Notes: generated by a model from the sequence alone, not told the origin. DNA of 64,000 nucleotides from Anaerolineales bacterium (GCA_016934715.1 JAFGSI010000064.1:1-64000); one strand, 5' to 3'; shown: positions 50,986-60,461, counted from the first letter of the stretch. Numbers and translations are program-made.

Positions 50986-51525
50986 ATGTGCATGCCGTTC
51001 CAACGGATCTCCTCCGAGCCGATCTACTCCGGACGGGCCTTTGATGTCCGCCGTGATGAGGTCCGCCTGCCCGATGGACGCACCACCTGGCTGGACGTTG
51101 TCGAACACAAGGGGTCAGTCGTCCTGCTGCCACTTGACGCCCAGGGGAATCTGCTCTTTGTCCGCCAGAACCGTCATCCAGCCGGCCAGGAATTGCTGGA
51201 ACTGCCGGCCGGGGTCGTCGAAGATGGCGAAGATCCCGAGGCCTGCGCCCGCCGCGAACTGCGCGAAGAGACAGGCATGGCCGCCGGACGCCTCGCACAC
51301 GCCGGCGGTTTCTACCTGGCGCCAGGCTACTCGACGGAATACATGGACGTCTTCATCGCCACCGAATTACGATCCGATCCTCTCGAGGCCGACGCAGATG
51401 AATTTCTCCAGGTCGCTCCCATTCCGCTGGGAGAAGCTCTCCAGATGGCAGAAAACGGGAATCTGTCCGATGCAAAAACGCTGGCCGCGCTCCTATTGGG
51501 CCGTTCACGCCTAAAAGAAGCCTGA
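50986..51525 (+). CDS. NUDIX hydrolase, ADP-ribose pyrophosphatase-like
   Basis: This 179-residue protein has a complete Nudix box (GVVEDGEDPEACARRELREE then TGM), preceded by the ADPRase-like GQELLELPAG and followed by FYLAPGYSTEYMDVF. It hydrolyses nucleoside diphosphates linked to another moiety, most likely ADP-ribose. ATG 50986 or 50992 may be used; neither has a clear Shine-Dalgarno. The upstream in-frame starts overlap the LysM gene and are rejected. Confidence 0.88.
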   Translation: MCMPFQRISSEPIYSGRAFDVRRDEVRLPDGRTTWLDVVEHKGSVVLLPLDAQGNLLFVRQNRHPAGQELLELPAGVVEDGEDPEACARRELREETGMAAGRLAHAGGFYLAPGYSTEYMDVFIATELRSDPLEADADEFLQVAPIPLGEALQMAENGNLSDAKTLAALLLGRSRLKEA

Positions 51526-51565
51526 TCACCCTGCGCACGACCACAGACTGCAGGCCAACAAGCGG

Positions 51566-51606
51566 AAACCTGCGAGCTTGCGTAATGACAACTCGCAGGT
51601 TTTTTA
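51566..51606 (+). terminator. Intrinsic terminator after the NUDIX gene
   Basis: AAACCTGCGAG (51566-51576) pairs perfectly with CTCGCAGGTTT (51592-51602) around a 15-base loop, continuing into a run of T. Confidence 0.9.
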
Positions 51607-51719
51607 GTGCAATATATAACTATCGACCCCCAACAAGAGGGGCTAAACTTACAAGTTGAATGCAATCGACTCTCACAGAGCCCTGCTCTGTAACGATACA
51701 CGATAAGGAGCGCAACAAA

Positions 51720-54700
51720 ATGGAAAGAGTAAAGGTAACGATTGATGGCAATGAGGCCGCGGCCTCGGTCGCCCATCGCACCAACGAGATCTGCGCGATC
51801 TACCCGATCACTCCCTCCTCCAACATGGGGGAATGGGCTGACGACTGGTCCGCCGCTGGCCGGAAGAATATCTGGGGCACCGTTCCGCTGGTCGTTGAGC
51901 TGCAGTCCGAAGGCGGGGCCTCCGGTGCCGTCCACGGTGCCTTACAGACCGGCGCCCTGACCACCACCTTCACCGCCTCTCAGGGCCTGCTGTTGATGAT
52001 CCCGAACATGTACAAGATCGCCGGCGAACTGACCTCGACCGTGTTCCACGTCACGGCCCGTACGGTGGCGACCCATGCCCTGTCGATCTTTGGTGATCAC
52101 TCTGATGTAATGGCCTGCCGCCAGACAGGCTGGGCGATGCTGGCCTCCGGCTCGGTCCAGGAAGCGCATGACTTTGCCTGCATCGCCCAGACCGCCACGC
52201 TTGAGGCCCGCGTGCCTTTCATCCATTTCTTTGATGGTTTCCGGACTTCCCACCAGGTGGAGAAGATAGAGCAATTGAGCGATGACGATCTGCGCGCCAT
52301 GATCGACGATGAGCTCGTCCGCCAGCATCGCGCCCGTGGCCTCTCCCCGGAGCGTCCGGTGCTGCGCGGCAGCGCCCAGAACCCGGACGTTTTTTTTCAG
52401 GCTCGCGAGACGGTCAACCCGTTCTACACCAAGATCCCGGGCATCGTACAGAAAACCATGGACAAGTTCGGCAAACTGACCGGGCGCCAGTACCACCTGT
52501 TTGACTACATTGGTTCACCGGATGCCGAGCGGGTCGTTGTCCTGATGACCTCCGGCGGTGAAACTGCCGAGGCGACCGTGCGCCACCTGATCGAAAAGGG
52601 CGAGAAGGTCGGTGTGCTCCGGGTCCGCCTGTACCGCCCGTTCTCCGTCGAGCACTTCCTGGCAGCCCTGCCCAAGACCGCCAAGACGATCGCGATCCTT
52701 GACCGCACCAAAGAACCCGGTGGCGGTGGCGAACCGCTCTACCTGGATGTGACCAGTGCGCTGTTCGAGAATGGCCGCCAGGATATCAAGGTCGTCGGCG
52801 GGCGCTATGGCCTCTCCTCCAAGGAATTCACCCCCGCCATGGTCAAGGCCGTCCTGGATGAACTCAAAAAGCCCGAGCCCAAAAACCATTTTACGGTCGG
52901 CATCCATGACGACGTGACGCACACCAGCCTGGACTTCGACCCGTCCTTCTCGGTCGAACACCCCGAGACTGTGCGCTGCATGTTCTTCGGCCTGGGTTCG
53001 GATGGCACCGTGGGTGCCAATAAGAACTCGATCAAGATCATCGGTGAAGAGACTGAGAACAACGCCCAGGGTTACTTCGTCTACGACTCGAAGAAGGCCG
53101 GCACGATGACGACCTCCCACCTGCGTTTCGGCCCCAAGCCGATCCAGGCCCCCTATCTGATCAGCCCGAACACCGCCAACTTCGTTGCCTGCCACCAGTT
53201 CACCTTCCTGGAGCGCTTTGACATCTCCAGGTACACCCAACCTGGTGGGGTGTTCCTGCTCAACAGCATCTTCAGCACCGAGGAGGTCTGGGACAACCTG
53301 CCGCAGGAGGTTCAGAAGGACATCCTCGAGAAGAAGCTTGAATTCTATGTTATCAACGCCTACGACGTCGCTGAAAAGACCGGCATGGGCGCCCGCATCA
53401 ATACGATCATGCAAACCTGCTTCTTTGCCATCTCTGGCATCCTGCCCCGCGACGAAGCCATCGCCCAGATCAAAAAAGCCATTAAGAAAACCTACGGCAA
53501 GCGCGGCGAGGCGGTCGTCCAGAAGAACTATGCAGCCGTGGACCAGACCCTGGCCAATCTGCATAAGGTCAGCGTCCCGGGAAAGGTCACCAGCAAGATC
53601 TCCCGCCGCGCTCCGGTCCCGGCGGAGGCTCCGGAATTCGTCAAGACCGTCCTCGGCCCGATGATCGCCTCTGACGGCGACAGCGTCCCGGTCTCGGCCA
53701 TGCCCATCGACGGTACCTTCCCGACCGGCACGACCAAATGGGAAAAGCGCAACATCGCCCTCGAGATCCCGGTCTGGGAACCGGACCTGTGCATCCAGTG
53801 CGGCAAGTGCTCGATCGTCTGTCCCCACGCCGCCATCCGCCACAACGTCTACGAGACCAAGTTCCTCGAAAAGGCTCCAGCGACCTTCAAATCGATGGAA
53901 TCCAAGTTCAAGGAATTCCCCGGCCTGGCCTACACGGTCCAGGTGGCTCCCGAGGACTGCACCGGCTGCACCCTGTGCGTGGAAGCCTGCCCGGTCAAGG
54001 ACAAGACCAACCCGTCCCGCAAGGCGCTCAATATGGCCCCCCAGCCCCCCCTGCGCGAGGCCGAAGCCGTCAACTGGCAATTCTACCTGTCCCTGCCCGA
54101 AGTCGATCGCACCCAGCTCAACATCGCCAGCATCAAGAACTCACAGCTACTCGAACCACTGTTCGAGTTCTCGGGCGCCTGCTCCGGCTGCGGCGAGACA
54201 CCCTATATCAAACTGCTGACCCAGTTGTTCGGCGACCGGGCCGTCATCGCCAATGCGACCGGCTGCTCGTCCATCTACGGCGGCAACCTGCCGACCACAC
54301 CCTACACCTTCAATCGTGACGGGCGCGGCCCGGCCTGGTCGAACTCACTGTTCGAAGACAATGCCGAATTCGGCCTGGGCTTCCGCCTGACACTGGACAA
54401 ACAGCAGGAATACGCCCACGACATCCTGCCGTCGTTCGCCGCAGAACTCGGCGGGGATCTGGTGGACAGCCTGCGCAACGCCGACCAGACCTCCGAACTG
54501 GGCATCAGACAGCAGCGCGAGCGCGTTGCCGCCCTGAAGGAGAAACTGGCCCAATCGAAGAACCCGCAAGCCAAGAACCTGCTGGCAGTGGCCGATGCGC
54601 TGGTCAAGAAGTCGGTCTGGATCGTTGGCGGCGATGGTTGGGCCTACGATATCGGCTACGGCGGCCTCGACCACGTCATGTCCCTTGGCCGCAACCTCAA

Positions 54701-55271
54701 CATCCTGGTGCTGGATACGGAGGTCTATTCGAACACCGGCGGCCAGGCCTCCAAGTCCACGCCGCGCGGCGCGGTGGCCCGCTTTGCAGCTTCCGGTAAG
54801 GGTCTGTCCAAAAAGGACCTGGGATTGATGGCCATCGCCTACGGCTATGTCTACGTGGCCCGGGTTGCCCTGGGCTTCAGCGACCAGCACACCTTGAAGG
54901 CCTTCCTGGAAGCCGAGTCCTATGACGGTCCTTCCATTATTATTGCCTACAGCCACTGCGCCATGCATGGTATCGACATGGCCAAGGGGCTCGAACAGCA
55001 GAAACTGGCGGTCCAATCCGGCCTGTGGCCGCTGTACCGCTATGACCCTCGCCTGGCTGACGAAGGCAAGAACCCGCTCTTGCTCGACTACAAGGAGCCG
55101 ACGGTCCCGGTCGAACAGTACATGTACAACGAGACCCGCTTCCGCATGTTGACCCAGAGCAACGAGGCTCGGGCAGAATCCCTGCTCAAGCTCGCCCGCG
55201 AAGATGCCCAGTCGCGCTGGAACTTCTACTCGCAACTGGCGGCCATGCACTACAGCGAAGAGGCCGGATAG
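51720..55271 (+). CDS. nifJ: Pyruvate:ferredoxin (flavodoxin) oxidoreductase
   Basis: This 1183-residue single-chain PFOR oxidatively decarboxylates pyruvate to acetyl-CoA and reduces ferredoxin, a core anaerobic enzyme. Features in order are the N-terminal domain (HRTNEICAIYPITPSS), two 4Fe-4S motifs near 690-702 (CIQCGKCSIVCP) and 746-760 (CTGCTLCVEACP), the proximal-cluster Cys pair in SGACSGCGETPY, the TPP motif GDGWAYDIGYGG near 970 and SNTGGQASKSTP. All clusters and the TPP site are complete. ATG 51720 is chosen over 51660 because AAGGAG precedes it and the family starts there. Confidence 0.97.
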   Translation: MERVKVTIDGNEAAASVAHRTNEICAIYPITPSSNMGEWADDWSAAGRKNIWGTVPLVVELQSEGGASGAVHGALQTGALTTTFTASQGLLLMIPNMYKIAGELTSTVFHVTARTVATHALSIFGDHSDVMACRQTGWAMLASGSVQEAHDFACIAQTATLEARVPFIHFFDGFRTSHQVEKIEQLSDDDLRAMIDDELVRQHRARGLSPERPVLRGSAQNPDVFFQARETVNPFYTKIPGIVQKTMDKFGKLTGRQYHLFDYIGSPDAERVVVLMTSGGETAEATVRHLIEKGEKVGVLRVRLYRPFSVEHFLAALPKTAKTIAILDRTKEPGGGGEPLYLDVTSALFENGRQDIKVVGGRYGLSSKEFTPAMVKAVLDELKKPEPKNHFTVGIHDDVTHTSLDFDPSFSVEHPETVRCMFFGLGSDGTVGANKNSIKIIGEETENNAQGYFVYDSKKAGTMTTSHLRFGPKPIQAPYLISPNTANFVACHQFTFLERFDISRYTQPGGVFLLNSIFSTEEVWDNLPQEVQKDILEKKLEFYVINAYDVAEKTGMGARINTIMQTCFFAISGILPRDEAIAQIKKAIKKTYGKRGEAVVQKNYAAVDQTLANLHKVSVPGKVTSKISRRAPVPAEAPEFVKTVLGPMIASDGDSVPVSAMPIDGTFPTGTTKWEKRNIALEIPVWEPDLCIQCGKCSIVCPHAAIRHNVYETKFLEKAPATFKSMESKFKEFPGLAYTVQVAPEDCTGCTLCVEACPVKDKTNPSRKALNMAPQPPLREAEAVNWQFYLSLPEVDRTQLNIASIKNSQLLEPLFEFSGACSGCGETPYIKLLTQLFGDRAVIANATGCSSIYGGNLPTTPYTFNRDGRGPAWSNSLFEDNAEFGLGFRLTLDKQQEYAHDILPSFAAELGGDLVDSLRNADQTSELGIRQQRERVAALKEKLAQSKNPQAKNLLAVADALVKKSVWIVGGDGWAYDIGYGGLDHVMSLGRNLNILVLDTEVYSNTGGQASKSTPRGAVARFAASGKGLSKKDLGLMAIAYGYVYVARVALGFSDQHTLKAFLEAESYDGPSIIIAYSHCAMHGIDMAKGLEQQKLAVQSGLWPLYRYDPRLADEGKNPLLLDYKEPTVPVEQYMYNETRFRMLTQSNEARAESLLKLAREDAQSRWNFYSQLAAMHYSEEAG

Positions 55272-55286
55272 GGTCCAGACGAATTG

Positions 55287-55322
55287 GACGGGATAGAGGC
55301 TTGCCCTATCCCGTCTTTTTTA
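55287..55322 (+). terminator. Intrinsic terminator after nifJ
   Basis: GACGGGATAG (55287-55296) pairs perfectly with CTATCCCGTC (55306-55315), followed by TTTTTTATT. It lies between nifJ and the next gene, so the two are not simply one transcript. Confidence 0.92.
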
Positions 55323-55351
55323 TTATCATTGTACAGAGAGGAGAATGCATT

Positions 55352-56353
55352 ATGGGAGACCTGACGACAACTTATCTTGGCATGAATCTCAAGAACCCGC
55401 TGGTGGCTTCGGCTTCGCCACTCTCCGAAAAGGTGGAAACCGTTCAGAAGCTGGAACAGGCAGGCATTGCGGCCGTGGTCATGTACTCGCTGTTCGAAGA
55501 ACAGGCGATCCACGAAAGCCTCGAGCTGGACCATTTTCTTTTCGCCGGTACAGAGATCTCCCCAGAAATCGGCACGATTTACTCGCAGACCGGGAAGTAC
55601 ACCCTCCAGCCGGAAGCCTATGTCGAAACCCTGGGGAAGCTCAAACAGGCTGTCGGCATCCCGGTGATCGGCAGCCTGAACGGCGTCTCGAGCGGCGGCT
55701 GGATCAAGTATGCCCAGAAAATCGAGGCCGCCGGCGCCGATGCCCTGGAATTAAACCTGTATTACCTGCCCACCGATCCGGATCTCTCGGCAGCCCAGAT
55801 CGAAGAGAATTACCTGAAACTCGTCGGGGATGTGCGCAAGAGCATCCAGATCCCGCTGGCGGTAAAGCTCAGCCCGTTCTTCAGCGCCCTGCCCAACATG
55901 GCCAAACGCCTGGTCGAGGCGGGAGCCGATGGCCTGGTGCTCTTCAACCGCTTCTACCAGCCCGATCTCGATCTGGAGGCACTGGAGGTCGTTCCGAATC
56001 TGACCCTGAGCACGTCCGCCGAAATACGCCTGCCGCTGCGCTGGATCGCCCTGCTCTACGGGCGCATCCGGGCCGATCTGGCCCTGACCAGCGGTGTGCA
56101 TACCGCCGAGGACGTCCTCAAGGCCATGATGGCAGGCGCCAGCGCAACGATGGTGGCTTCGGTCCTGCTGGAGAAGGGGATCGACCACATTCCAACCATT
56201 CTGACGGGCATCGACCTGTGGATGAGCCAGAACGAATACGAATCCATCCAGCAGATGAAAGGGAGCCTGAGCCAGCAATCGGTTGCCGAACCAGCTGCCT
56301 TTGAACGGGCCAACTACATGAAGGTGCTCAACTCTTTCCGCTCCCTGCCCTGA
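55352..56353 (+). CDS. Dihydroorotate-dehydrogenase-like flavoprotein
   Basis: This 333-residue FMN TIM-barrel protein reads TTYLGMNLKNPLVASASPL at the start, then GSLNGVSSGGWIKYA, ADALELNLYYLP, IPLAVKLSPFF, ADGLVLFNRFYQPDLDLE and LTSGVHTAEDVLKAMMAGA. It resembles class 1 PyrD and dihydropyrimidine dehydrogenases. The usual PyrD active-site Cys/Ser loop is not evident, so pyrimidine synthesis is not assured. Such genes are often next to nifJ in anaerobes, suggesting a redox role. GAGGAG precedes ATG 55352. Confidence 0.85.
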   Translation: MGDLTTTYLGMNLKNPLVASASPLSEKVETVQKLEQAGIAAVVMYSLFEEQAIHESLELDHFLFAGTEISPEIGTIYSQTGKYTLQPEAYVETLGKLKQAVGIPVIGSLNGVSSGGWIKYAQKIEAAGADALELNLYYLPTDPDLSAAQIEENYLKLVGDVRKSIQIPLAVKLSPFFSALPNMAKRLVEAGADGLVLFNRFYQPDLDLEALEVVPNLTLSTSAEIRLPLRWIALLYGRIRADLALTSGVHTAEDVLKAMMAGASATMVASVLLEKGIDHIPTILTGIDLWMSQNEYESIQQMKGSLSQQSVAEPAAFERANYMKVLNSFRSLP

Positions 56354-56375
56354 CCAGTTCCGGTGAGCGAATCAC

Positions 56376-56410
56376 AAGCCCCTGCATAAACAAGTGCAGG
56401 GGCTTCCTTC
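56376..56410. terminator. Convergent terminator between the PyrD-like gene and infA
   Basis: AAGCCCCTGCA (56376-56386) pairs perfectly with TGCAGGGGCTT (56395-56405), an 11-bp stem. It is followed by CCTTC on the plus strand and is usable from both sides. Confidence 0.85.
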
Positions 56411-56435
56411 GTCAATAAGTGCGGAACGGAACTGG

Positions 56436-56690
56436 CTACTCGCTGCTCGGTTCTGCATCAGCATTGGTTCTTCGGTAGCGGTACGTGATGCGTCCACGGC
56501 TCAAATCATAAGGGGACATATCGACCTTGACCCGGTCCCCGAGCAGGATGCGAATGTAATACTTGCGCATCTTGCCGGACAGGTAGGCCAGGACCTCGTG
56601 CCCGTTGTCGATCCGGACCCGGAACTGGGTCCCGGGCAACGCTTCGATCACCGTCCCCTCGACCTGGATCTTATCTTCATCTTTCGCCAT
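56436..56690 (-). CDS. infA: Translation initiation factor IF-1
   Basis: This 84-residue OB-fold protein reads [20 protein letters not shown], then [24 protein letters not shown] and [16 protein letters not shown]. It binds the 30S A site during initiation. It has an acidic C-terminal extension (NADAEPSSE) beyond the usual end. ATG 56690 follows an AGGTGTG. It lies 38 bases after rpsU and not in the usual ribosomal protein operon. Confidence 0.96.
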   Translation of the reverse strand: MAKDEDKIQVEGTVIEALPGTQFRVRIDNGHEVLAYLSGKMRKYYIRILLGDRVKVDMSPYDLSRGRITYRYRRTNADAEPSSE

Positions 56691-56728
56691 ACACACCTCC
56701 AGTCCGGCCCGCAGGGAGCTGACTGATA

Positions 56729-56926
56729 CTAATCGGAGTCCTTCGTCTGGCGCCGCTTGTAGCGGCGCACAGCCTTCTTCGCCTCCATACGGCGCTGTTC
56801 GCTCTTGGAGATAAACCAGCGCTTGCGGCGTATCGTACTCAATACCCCGCTCTTGACGACCTTCTTGCGGAAGCGCTTGAGCAGTTGATCCTGGGATTCG
56901 TTGTTGCGCAAGTTCACGCTCGTCAT
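56729..56926 (-). CDS. rpsU: 30S ribosomal protein S21
   Basis: This 65-residue basic protein ([21 protein letters not shown], then [21 protein letters not shown]) is a standard bS21. AGGAGGT lies seven bases upstream of ATG 56926. It is the first gene of the rpsU-infA pair; the leader contains a terminator-like hairpin. Confidence 0.95.
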   Translation of the reverse strand: MTSVNLRNNESQDQLLKRFRKKVVKSGVLSTIRRKRWFISKSEQRRMEAKKAVRRYKRRQTKDSD

Positions 56927-56961
56927 CTACCTCACCTCCTTCCATTGGGAGGGTCCGGCAT

Positions 56962-56992
56962 AAAAAAATCGGCTCTTCACAGATTCAGCCGA
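56962..56992 (-). terminator. Terminator hairpin inside the rpsU leader (possible attenuator)
   Basis: On the minus strand TCGGCT (56992-56987) pairs with AGCCGA (56974-56969) and is followed by a run of seven T. It is 36 bases before the rpsU start and downstream of the putative promoter at about 57112, so transcripts must pass it to reach rpsU. Confidence 0.7.
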
Positions 56993-57053
56993 GGATACCC
57001 ACAAAGACTCGCAATGGATACAACCAGTGAGAATTTGTCGCTGCACACTCCTT

Positions 57054-57140
57054 GATTGCCGAATGGACAAATAATGAAGGCAATCTTTTTGGCTGGGCTG
57101 TGAACGGCGCTATTATACTATACAACCCGGACAATGGAAA
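57054..57140. promoter_or_regulatory. Putative bidirectional promoter and hairpin upstream of rpsU
   Basis: The minus strand shows TATAAT (57117-57112) with a weak -35 TTTCCA (57140-57135) at 17 bases; the overlapping plus strand shows TATACT (57114-57119). Between here and rpsU, GATTGCC (57054-57060) and GGCAATC (57079-57085) form a perfect stem, which on the plus strand is followed by TTTTT. The remaining bases of this 314-base gap contain no convincing gene. Confidence 0.5.
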
Positions 57141-57189
57141 GTGGTTTTCAAGCCTGCCTGCGACAGGACCCGATCTCGAAAGAACGCGA

Positions 57190-57221
57190 ACAAGGAGCGC
57201 GGTGGTCTCCGCGCTCCTTGT
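57190..57221 (-). terminator. Long hairpin terminator after the FGE-domain lipoprotein
   Basis: ACAAGGAGCGCGG (57190-57202) pairs perfectly with CCGCGCTCCTTGT (57209-57221), a 13-bp stem. On the minus strand it is followed by TCGCGTTCTTTC and lies 19 bases after the stop of the large lipoprotein gene. Confidence 0.8.
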
Positions 57222-57240
57222 CGTGCTATCAACTTGAAGA

Positions 57241-59790
57241 TCAGGGCCCCGGGGGAGTATAACAATGTTCCATCCAATCCGGCGGACCCTTGGTCCAGAT
57301 ACAGCCATTGGTCAGGCATGTACCTTGATCCAGGAAGTCTGGGCAGGTCGGTACTGGCGGCTCTTCGGGCGGCTCTTCAGGCGGCACTTCAGGCGGCACC
57401 TCGGTCCCGCAGGGCGGCACCCCAGCCACCCAGGCCGGGAAGTCGGCATAGTAGTTGCAGGTCAGGACTCCACCATCCGGGTGGAGGCACAGCTGCAATG
57501 TGCCGGGAGCGGCCGGGCGGAGCCCGGCGCAGTACAGCCGCCCGGGGATGGTCGGGTGGACGTCGCAGGTGTAGCTCCCCACCTCATCCGTGGCCGAATA
57601 GGTATACGCCGCCCCGGGCACCAGCCAGTCCAGGCCCGTATCGACGATGAAGTAGATCCTGGTCTCGTCGTGGCAGCCGATTGCCGCGATCCGCCAGCTG
57701 TCCCCCGCCCCTGGCGGGACCTCACCGGGACAATCCGCAACGGCTACCGCCCCGTCATAACAATCGCCGCCGGCCAGACAGAATGTGATCTCCGTTATAT
57801 CTCCGGGTGCCCCCGGTACTCCAGGGCAAACGTACCAGCCGCCACCCCAATCGGAACAGGTGATCGGAACGCCGCCCGCATCTCCCGAGACGATCGGGTC
57901 CGTGAAGGGCCAGATGTGAATGCTGGCCGCAGCCGCATCCGGCGGATGGCAATAAGAATCGATGGCGAACCCGATATCGGGATCCTCATCCGCGCAGTCT
58001 GGAACCGGCACAATCGCCGTTTCACAGCCGAAGTCGGTAAAGCATGCCTCGACCTCCACATCCGTCCCGGGCGCTCCTGGCAGGTCCCCACAGATCTGCA
58101 CTCCGGGTGCCATCCCGATGCAGGCCAGCGGCACCCCGCCGACCGAGGCGCTCTCGAGGCCGGTGCTGCCAGGGGGATAGTCGATGCGCACCACCGGATG
58201 GAGACCCTCGAAGCAATACGAGGAATAATGGGACAGCAGGGGCTCCACCGGGCAGTCGTCCCGGACCGGGATCATCGCCCCGAACATGACCTCTTCTCCG
58301 CTGCCGGAGACGAAACCATGCAGGTAGAAGTCGTAGTGAATCCCGTCGCGCAAGTCGGGTGCGGTGCAGCGCAGTTCCGTCCCAGAAACAACGACGCAGG
58401 GGATATCGATGCCGCTGATGCGAGCGGTATCCCAGTTGATCGCCGGGTCGGCAATGAACGTAACCGTGAACAGGCCATCCACCGGGCAGTCCAAGATAGT
58501 GGTGACCCCCAAGGGAAGCATGACCTCACCGCAGTCAACCGGTTTGTGCCCGATCAGATCCACGCAGCCGCTGGCCAAGGCATGCTCCCAGCAGAGCGTG
58601 TAGGGGGCCGAGTCGCCAAAGCCGTCAAAGCCGGGCGGGGGGAAGCCGGAGCAGTTTAACATGCCCAGCACAGGATCATAAACGCAGTCAAAAGGAACAC
58701 CGCCCACGGATACCGACCAGGTCGTGGGATCGACAGACGATTCTGCCTCAACGCTGAAGTGGATCCGTCCAGCCAGGTCCGGGCAGGTAAATGTGCCAGA
58801 CGCTCCTCCAACCCACCATGGCGGGTCACCCCCCGGCTCCTCGACATGCTCGCCGCCTCCGTCCAGAGGGCTGGGCGGGACATGCTCGTGGCGCTCCTCG
58901 GCATCCAGGTACTCTTCCGGGAAGGTCTCCTGCAGGGCCACGCAGCGGAAGCCGACATCGTCATAGGAGCGGTAGGGATTGGCCCCCAAGCGGGCCGCCG
59001 TCCGCATCTGGACCGGCTCGGAGTACAACCCGCCCCCGCGCACCACCTTGACTTCGCCCACGTAGGGACCCAGCGGGTTGTTCAGCGGGGAGAGAACGTA
59101 GTAATCATCGTCGTACCAGTCGTGGACCCATTCCCAGACGTTGCCCGACATGTCCCAGACCCCCTCGGGGCTGTTGCCGTTGGCATGCGAGCCCACGGCG
59201 GCCGTATCCGGCGGCACCAGGCAGCCGAACATGTTGGTCCGGTCGCAGGTCGGATCCTCGCTGCCCCATGGGTAACGCAGGCTCTCGGCCCCGCGTGAGG
59301 CCAGCTCCCACTCGGCCTCGGTCGGCAGGCGGCCGTTCGCCCAGCGGCAGTACCCGCGGGCCATGACATAGTCGACACCCACCACCGGGTGGTCGGCGAA
59401 GGCCGGGTCAGCATAATGGCTCGTCGGGCCGCTGTCGAGCACCTGGACATCCGCACAGGCCCCGGCGGCGACGCACTCGGCGTACATGGCATTGGTGACT
59501 TCGTGGGTGTAGATATAGAAACTGCCAAGTGTCACCTGGTGGCGGGGAAACTCGTCCGCATCGGCCTGGGCATCGACCGCATCGCTGCCCATCCAGAAGG
59601 TCGCCCCTGGGATCAGGATCGTCTCGGCCCCATCCGTGTTGGTCGGACCGGTGGGCTGGTCCCCGGTCCCGCCGGTTCCAGGTGCCCCGGTGCTGCCTTC
59701 GGCTTCGAAGCCTGGCAGATTGCATCCTGCAATCGCAAACAGGGTGAACAAGACAGTCCCCCAAAATAAATATTTCGCAGTCTTACGCAT
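57241..59790 (-). CDS. Lipoprotein with FGE-sulfatase domain and five Cys-containing modules
   Basis: This 849-residue exported protein has a signal with lipobox IAGC (Cys23) and a Gly/Thr-rich linker. The FGE-sulfatase domain (about 55-300) reads IPGATFWMGSD, EFPRHQVTLGSFYIYTHEVT, RLPTEAEWELASRG, GNVWEWVHDWY, VVRGGG and DVGFRCV. It lacks the Cys pair of true formylglycine-generating enzymes, so it is probably a binding or related-reaction domain. Five beta-rich modules of about 70-80 residues follow (to about 790), each opening near a Cys and most with (V/G)GVP..C. Then come PPEEPPEEPP and a four-Cys tail (CPDFLDQGTCLTNGCIWTKG). ATG 59790 follows GGGAGGG. Confidence 0.85.
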   Translation of the reverse strand: MRKTAKYLFWGTVLFTLFAIAGCNLPGFEAEGSTGAPGTGGTGDQPTGPTNTDGAETILIPGATFWMGSDAVDAQADADEFPRHQVTLGSFYIYTHEVTNAMYAECVAAGACADVQVLDSGPTSHYADPAFADHPVVGVDYVMARGYCRWANGRLPTEAEWELASRGAESLRYPWGSEDPTCDRTNMFGCLVPPDTAAVGSHANGNSPEGVWDMSGNVWEWVHDWYDDDYYVLSPLNNPLGPYVGEVKVVRGGGLYSEPVQMRTAARLGANPYRSYDDVGFRCVALQETFPEEYLDAEERHEHVPPSPLDGGGEHVEEPGGDPPWWVGGASGTFTCPDLAGRIHFSVEAESSVDPTTWSVSVGGVPFDCVYDPVLGMLNCSGFPPPGFDGFGDSAPYTLCWEHALASGCVDLIGHKPVDCGEVMLPLGVTTILDCPVDGLFTVTFIADPAINWDTARISGIDIPCVVVSGTELRCTAPDLRDGIHYDFYLHGFVSGSGEEVMFGAMIPVRDDCPVEPLLSHYSSYCFEGLHPVVRIDYPPGSTGLESASVGGVPLACIGMAPGVQICGDLPGAPGTDVEVEACFTDFGCETAIVPVPDCADEDPDIGFAIDSYCHPPDAAAASIHIWPFTDPIVSGDAGGVPITCSDWGGGWYVCPGVPGAPGDITEITFCLAGGDCYDGAVAVADCPGEVPPGAGDSWRIAAIGCHDETRIYFIVDTGLDWLVPGAAYTYSATDEVGSYTCDVHPTIPGRLYCAGLRPAAPGTLQLCLHPDGGVLTCNYYADFPAWVAGVPPCGTEVPPEVPPEEPPEEPPVPTCPDFLDQGTCLTNGCIWTKGPPDWMEHCYTPPGP

Positions 59791-60461
59791 GATACCCTCC
59801 CATCTCTTGAATGAGTCTTGGCCACGCCAAGCCAAACCTATTATACGGGAGTCACAGGAGGGGTTGTATCGTACAGAACTCCCCCGTACTTAAGGGTTAA
59901 TCGTCTGAGCGTTGTATTTTGGGAGAATGTCTCATAGAAGGATGGAAAAGGAAGTTGATAAAATAACCAGCGTGTGTTTCTTTGAGGGCGATAAAACCGT
60001 ACCAGGAAAGGTGACACGATGACTGGCCCAACGAGAGCATTGAAGGAATATCTGCACAAGCTCGGATTGGACTGCGACCAGGACTTTCTGCGCATAAACT
60101 GTGCCATCCCCAATCCCGGATCACGGCCGAGGCCGTACCGTTACCGCTGGCTCCAGTGCATTGCCGTTCATGACATCCTTCATGAGCGCAGGGCGAATTT
60201 CCACCATTGACTGAGACGCTAACACCAATTTCGTGCCGCTGGATCGATGAGCGGCAGTGGAACCATGGAAAGTGCATGCAACCGAATTGGTACGCAGCGG
60301 CTTACACTATCAGGCGTTCAAGGAACGGTGACAGGCGCAGCCCAAACTGCCAAAGCCGGGCTGTTTGGCTCAGCGGCCAGCGGCAAGCCCTTTGCAATCT
60401 GCGCGAAGCCCTTCCTTTGGCTGCCTGACAACTTTTGTGTGCCCGCTAGCGCTGAGTTATC
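59791..60461. other. Gene-poor gap with one doubtful short ORF
   Basis: This is about 670 bases with no strong gene. TATAAT on the minus strand (59845-59840) probably serves the FGE-domain gene. A 63-codon ORF at 60019-60210 (+), preceded by AGGAAAGGTG, begins MTGPTRALKEYLHKLGLDCD; that stretch is vaguely like the N terminus of IS256-type transposases, but the rest is not. It may be a mobile-element scar. No inverted repeats or other transposase parts were seen. Confidence 0.4.

Noticed and set aside
57044-57053. AAGGAG followed by GTG in the rpsU leader considered as a leader-peptide start
   Set aside because: The spacing to the GTG codons is one base or less, too short for initiation.
57241-59790. 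FGE-domain protein considered as a true sulfatase-activating enzyme
   Set aside because: The paired active-site cysteines of formylglycine-generating enzymes are not present; only the general GFRCV end motif is.
60019-60210. 63-codon ORF considered as an IS256 transposase fragment
   Set aside because: Only the first ~18 residues look similar and there are no terminal repeats or further transposase pieces. It is kept only as a remark in the gap entry.
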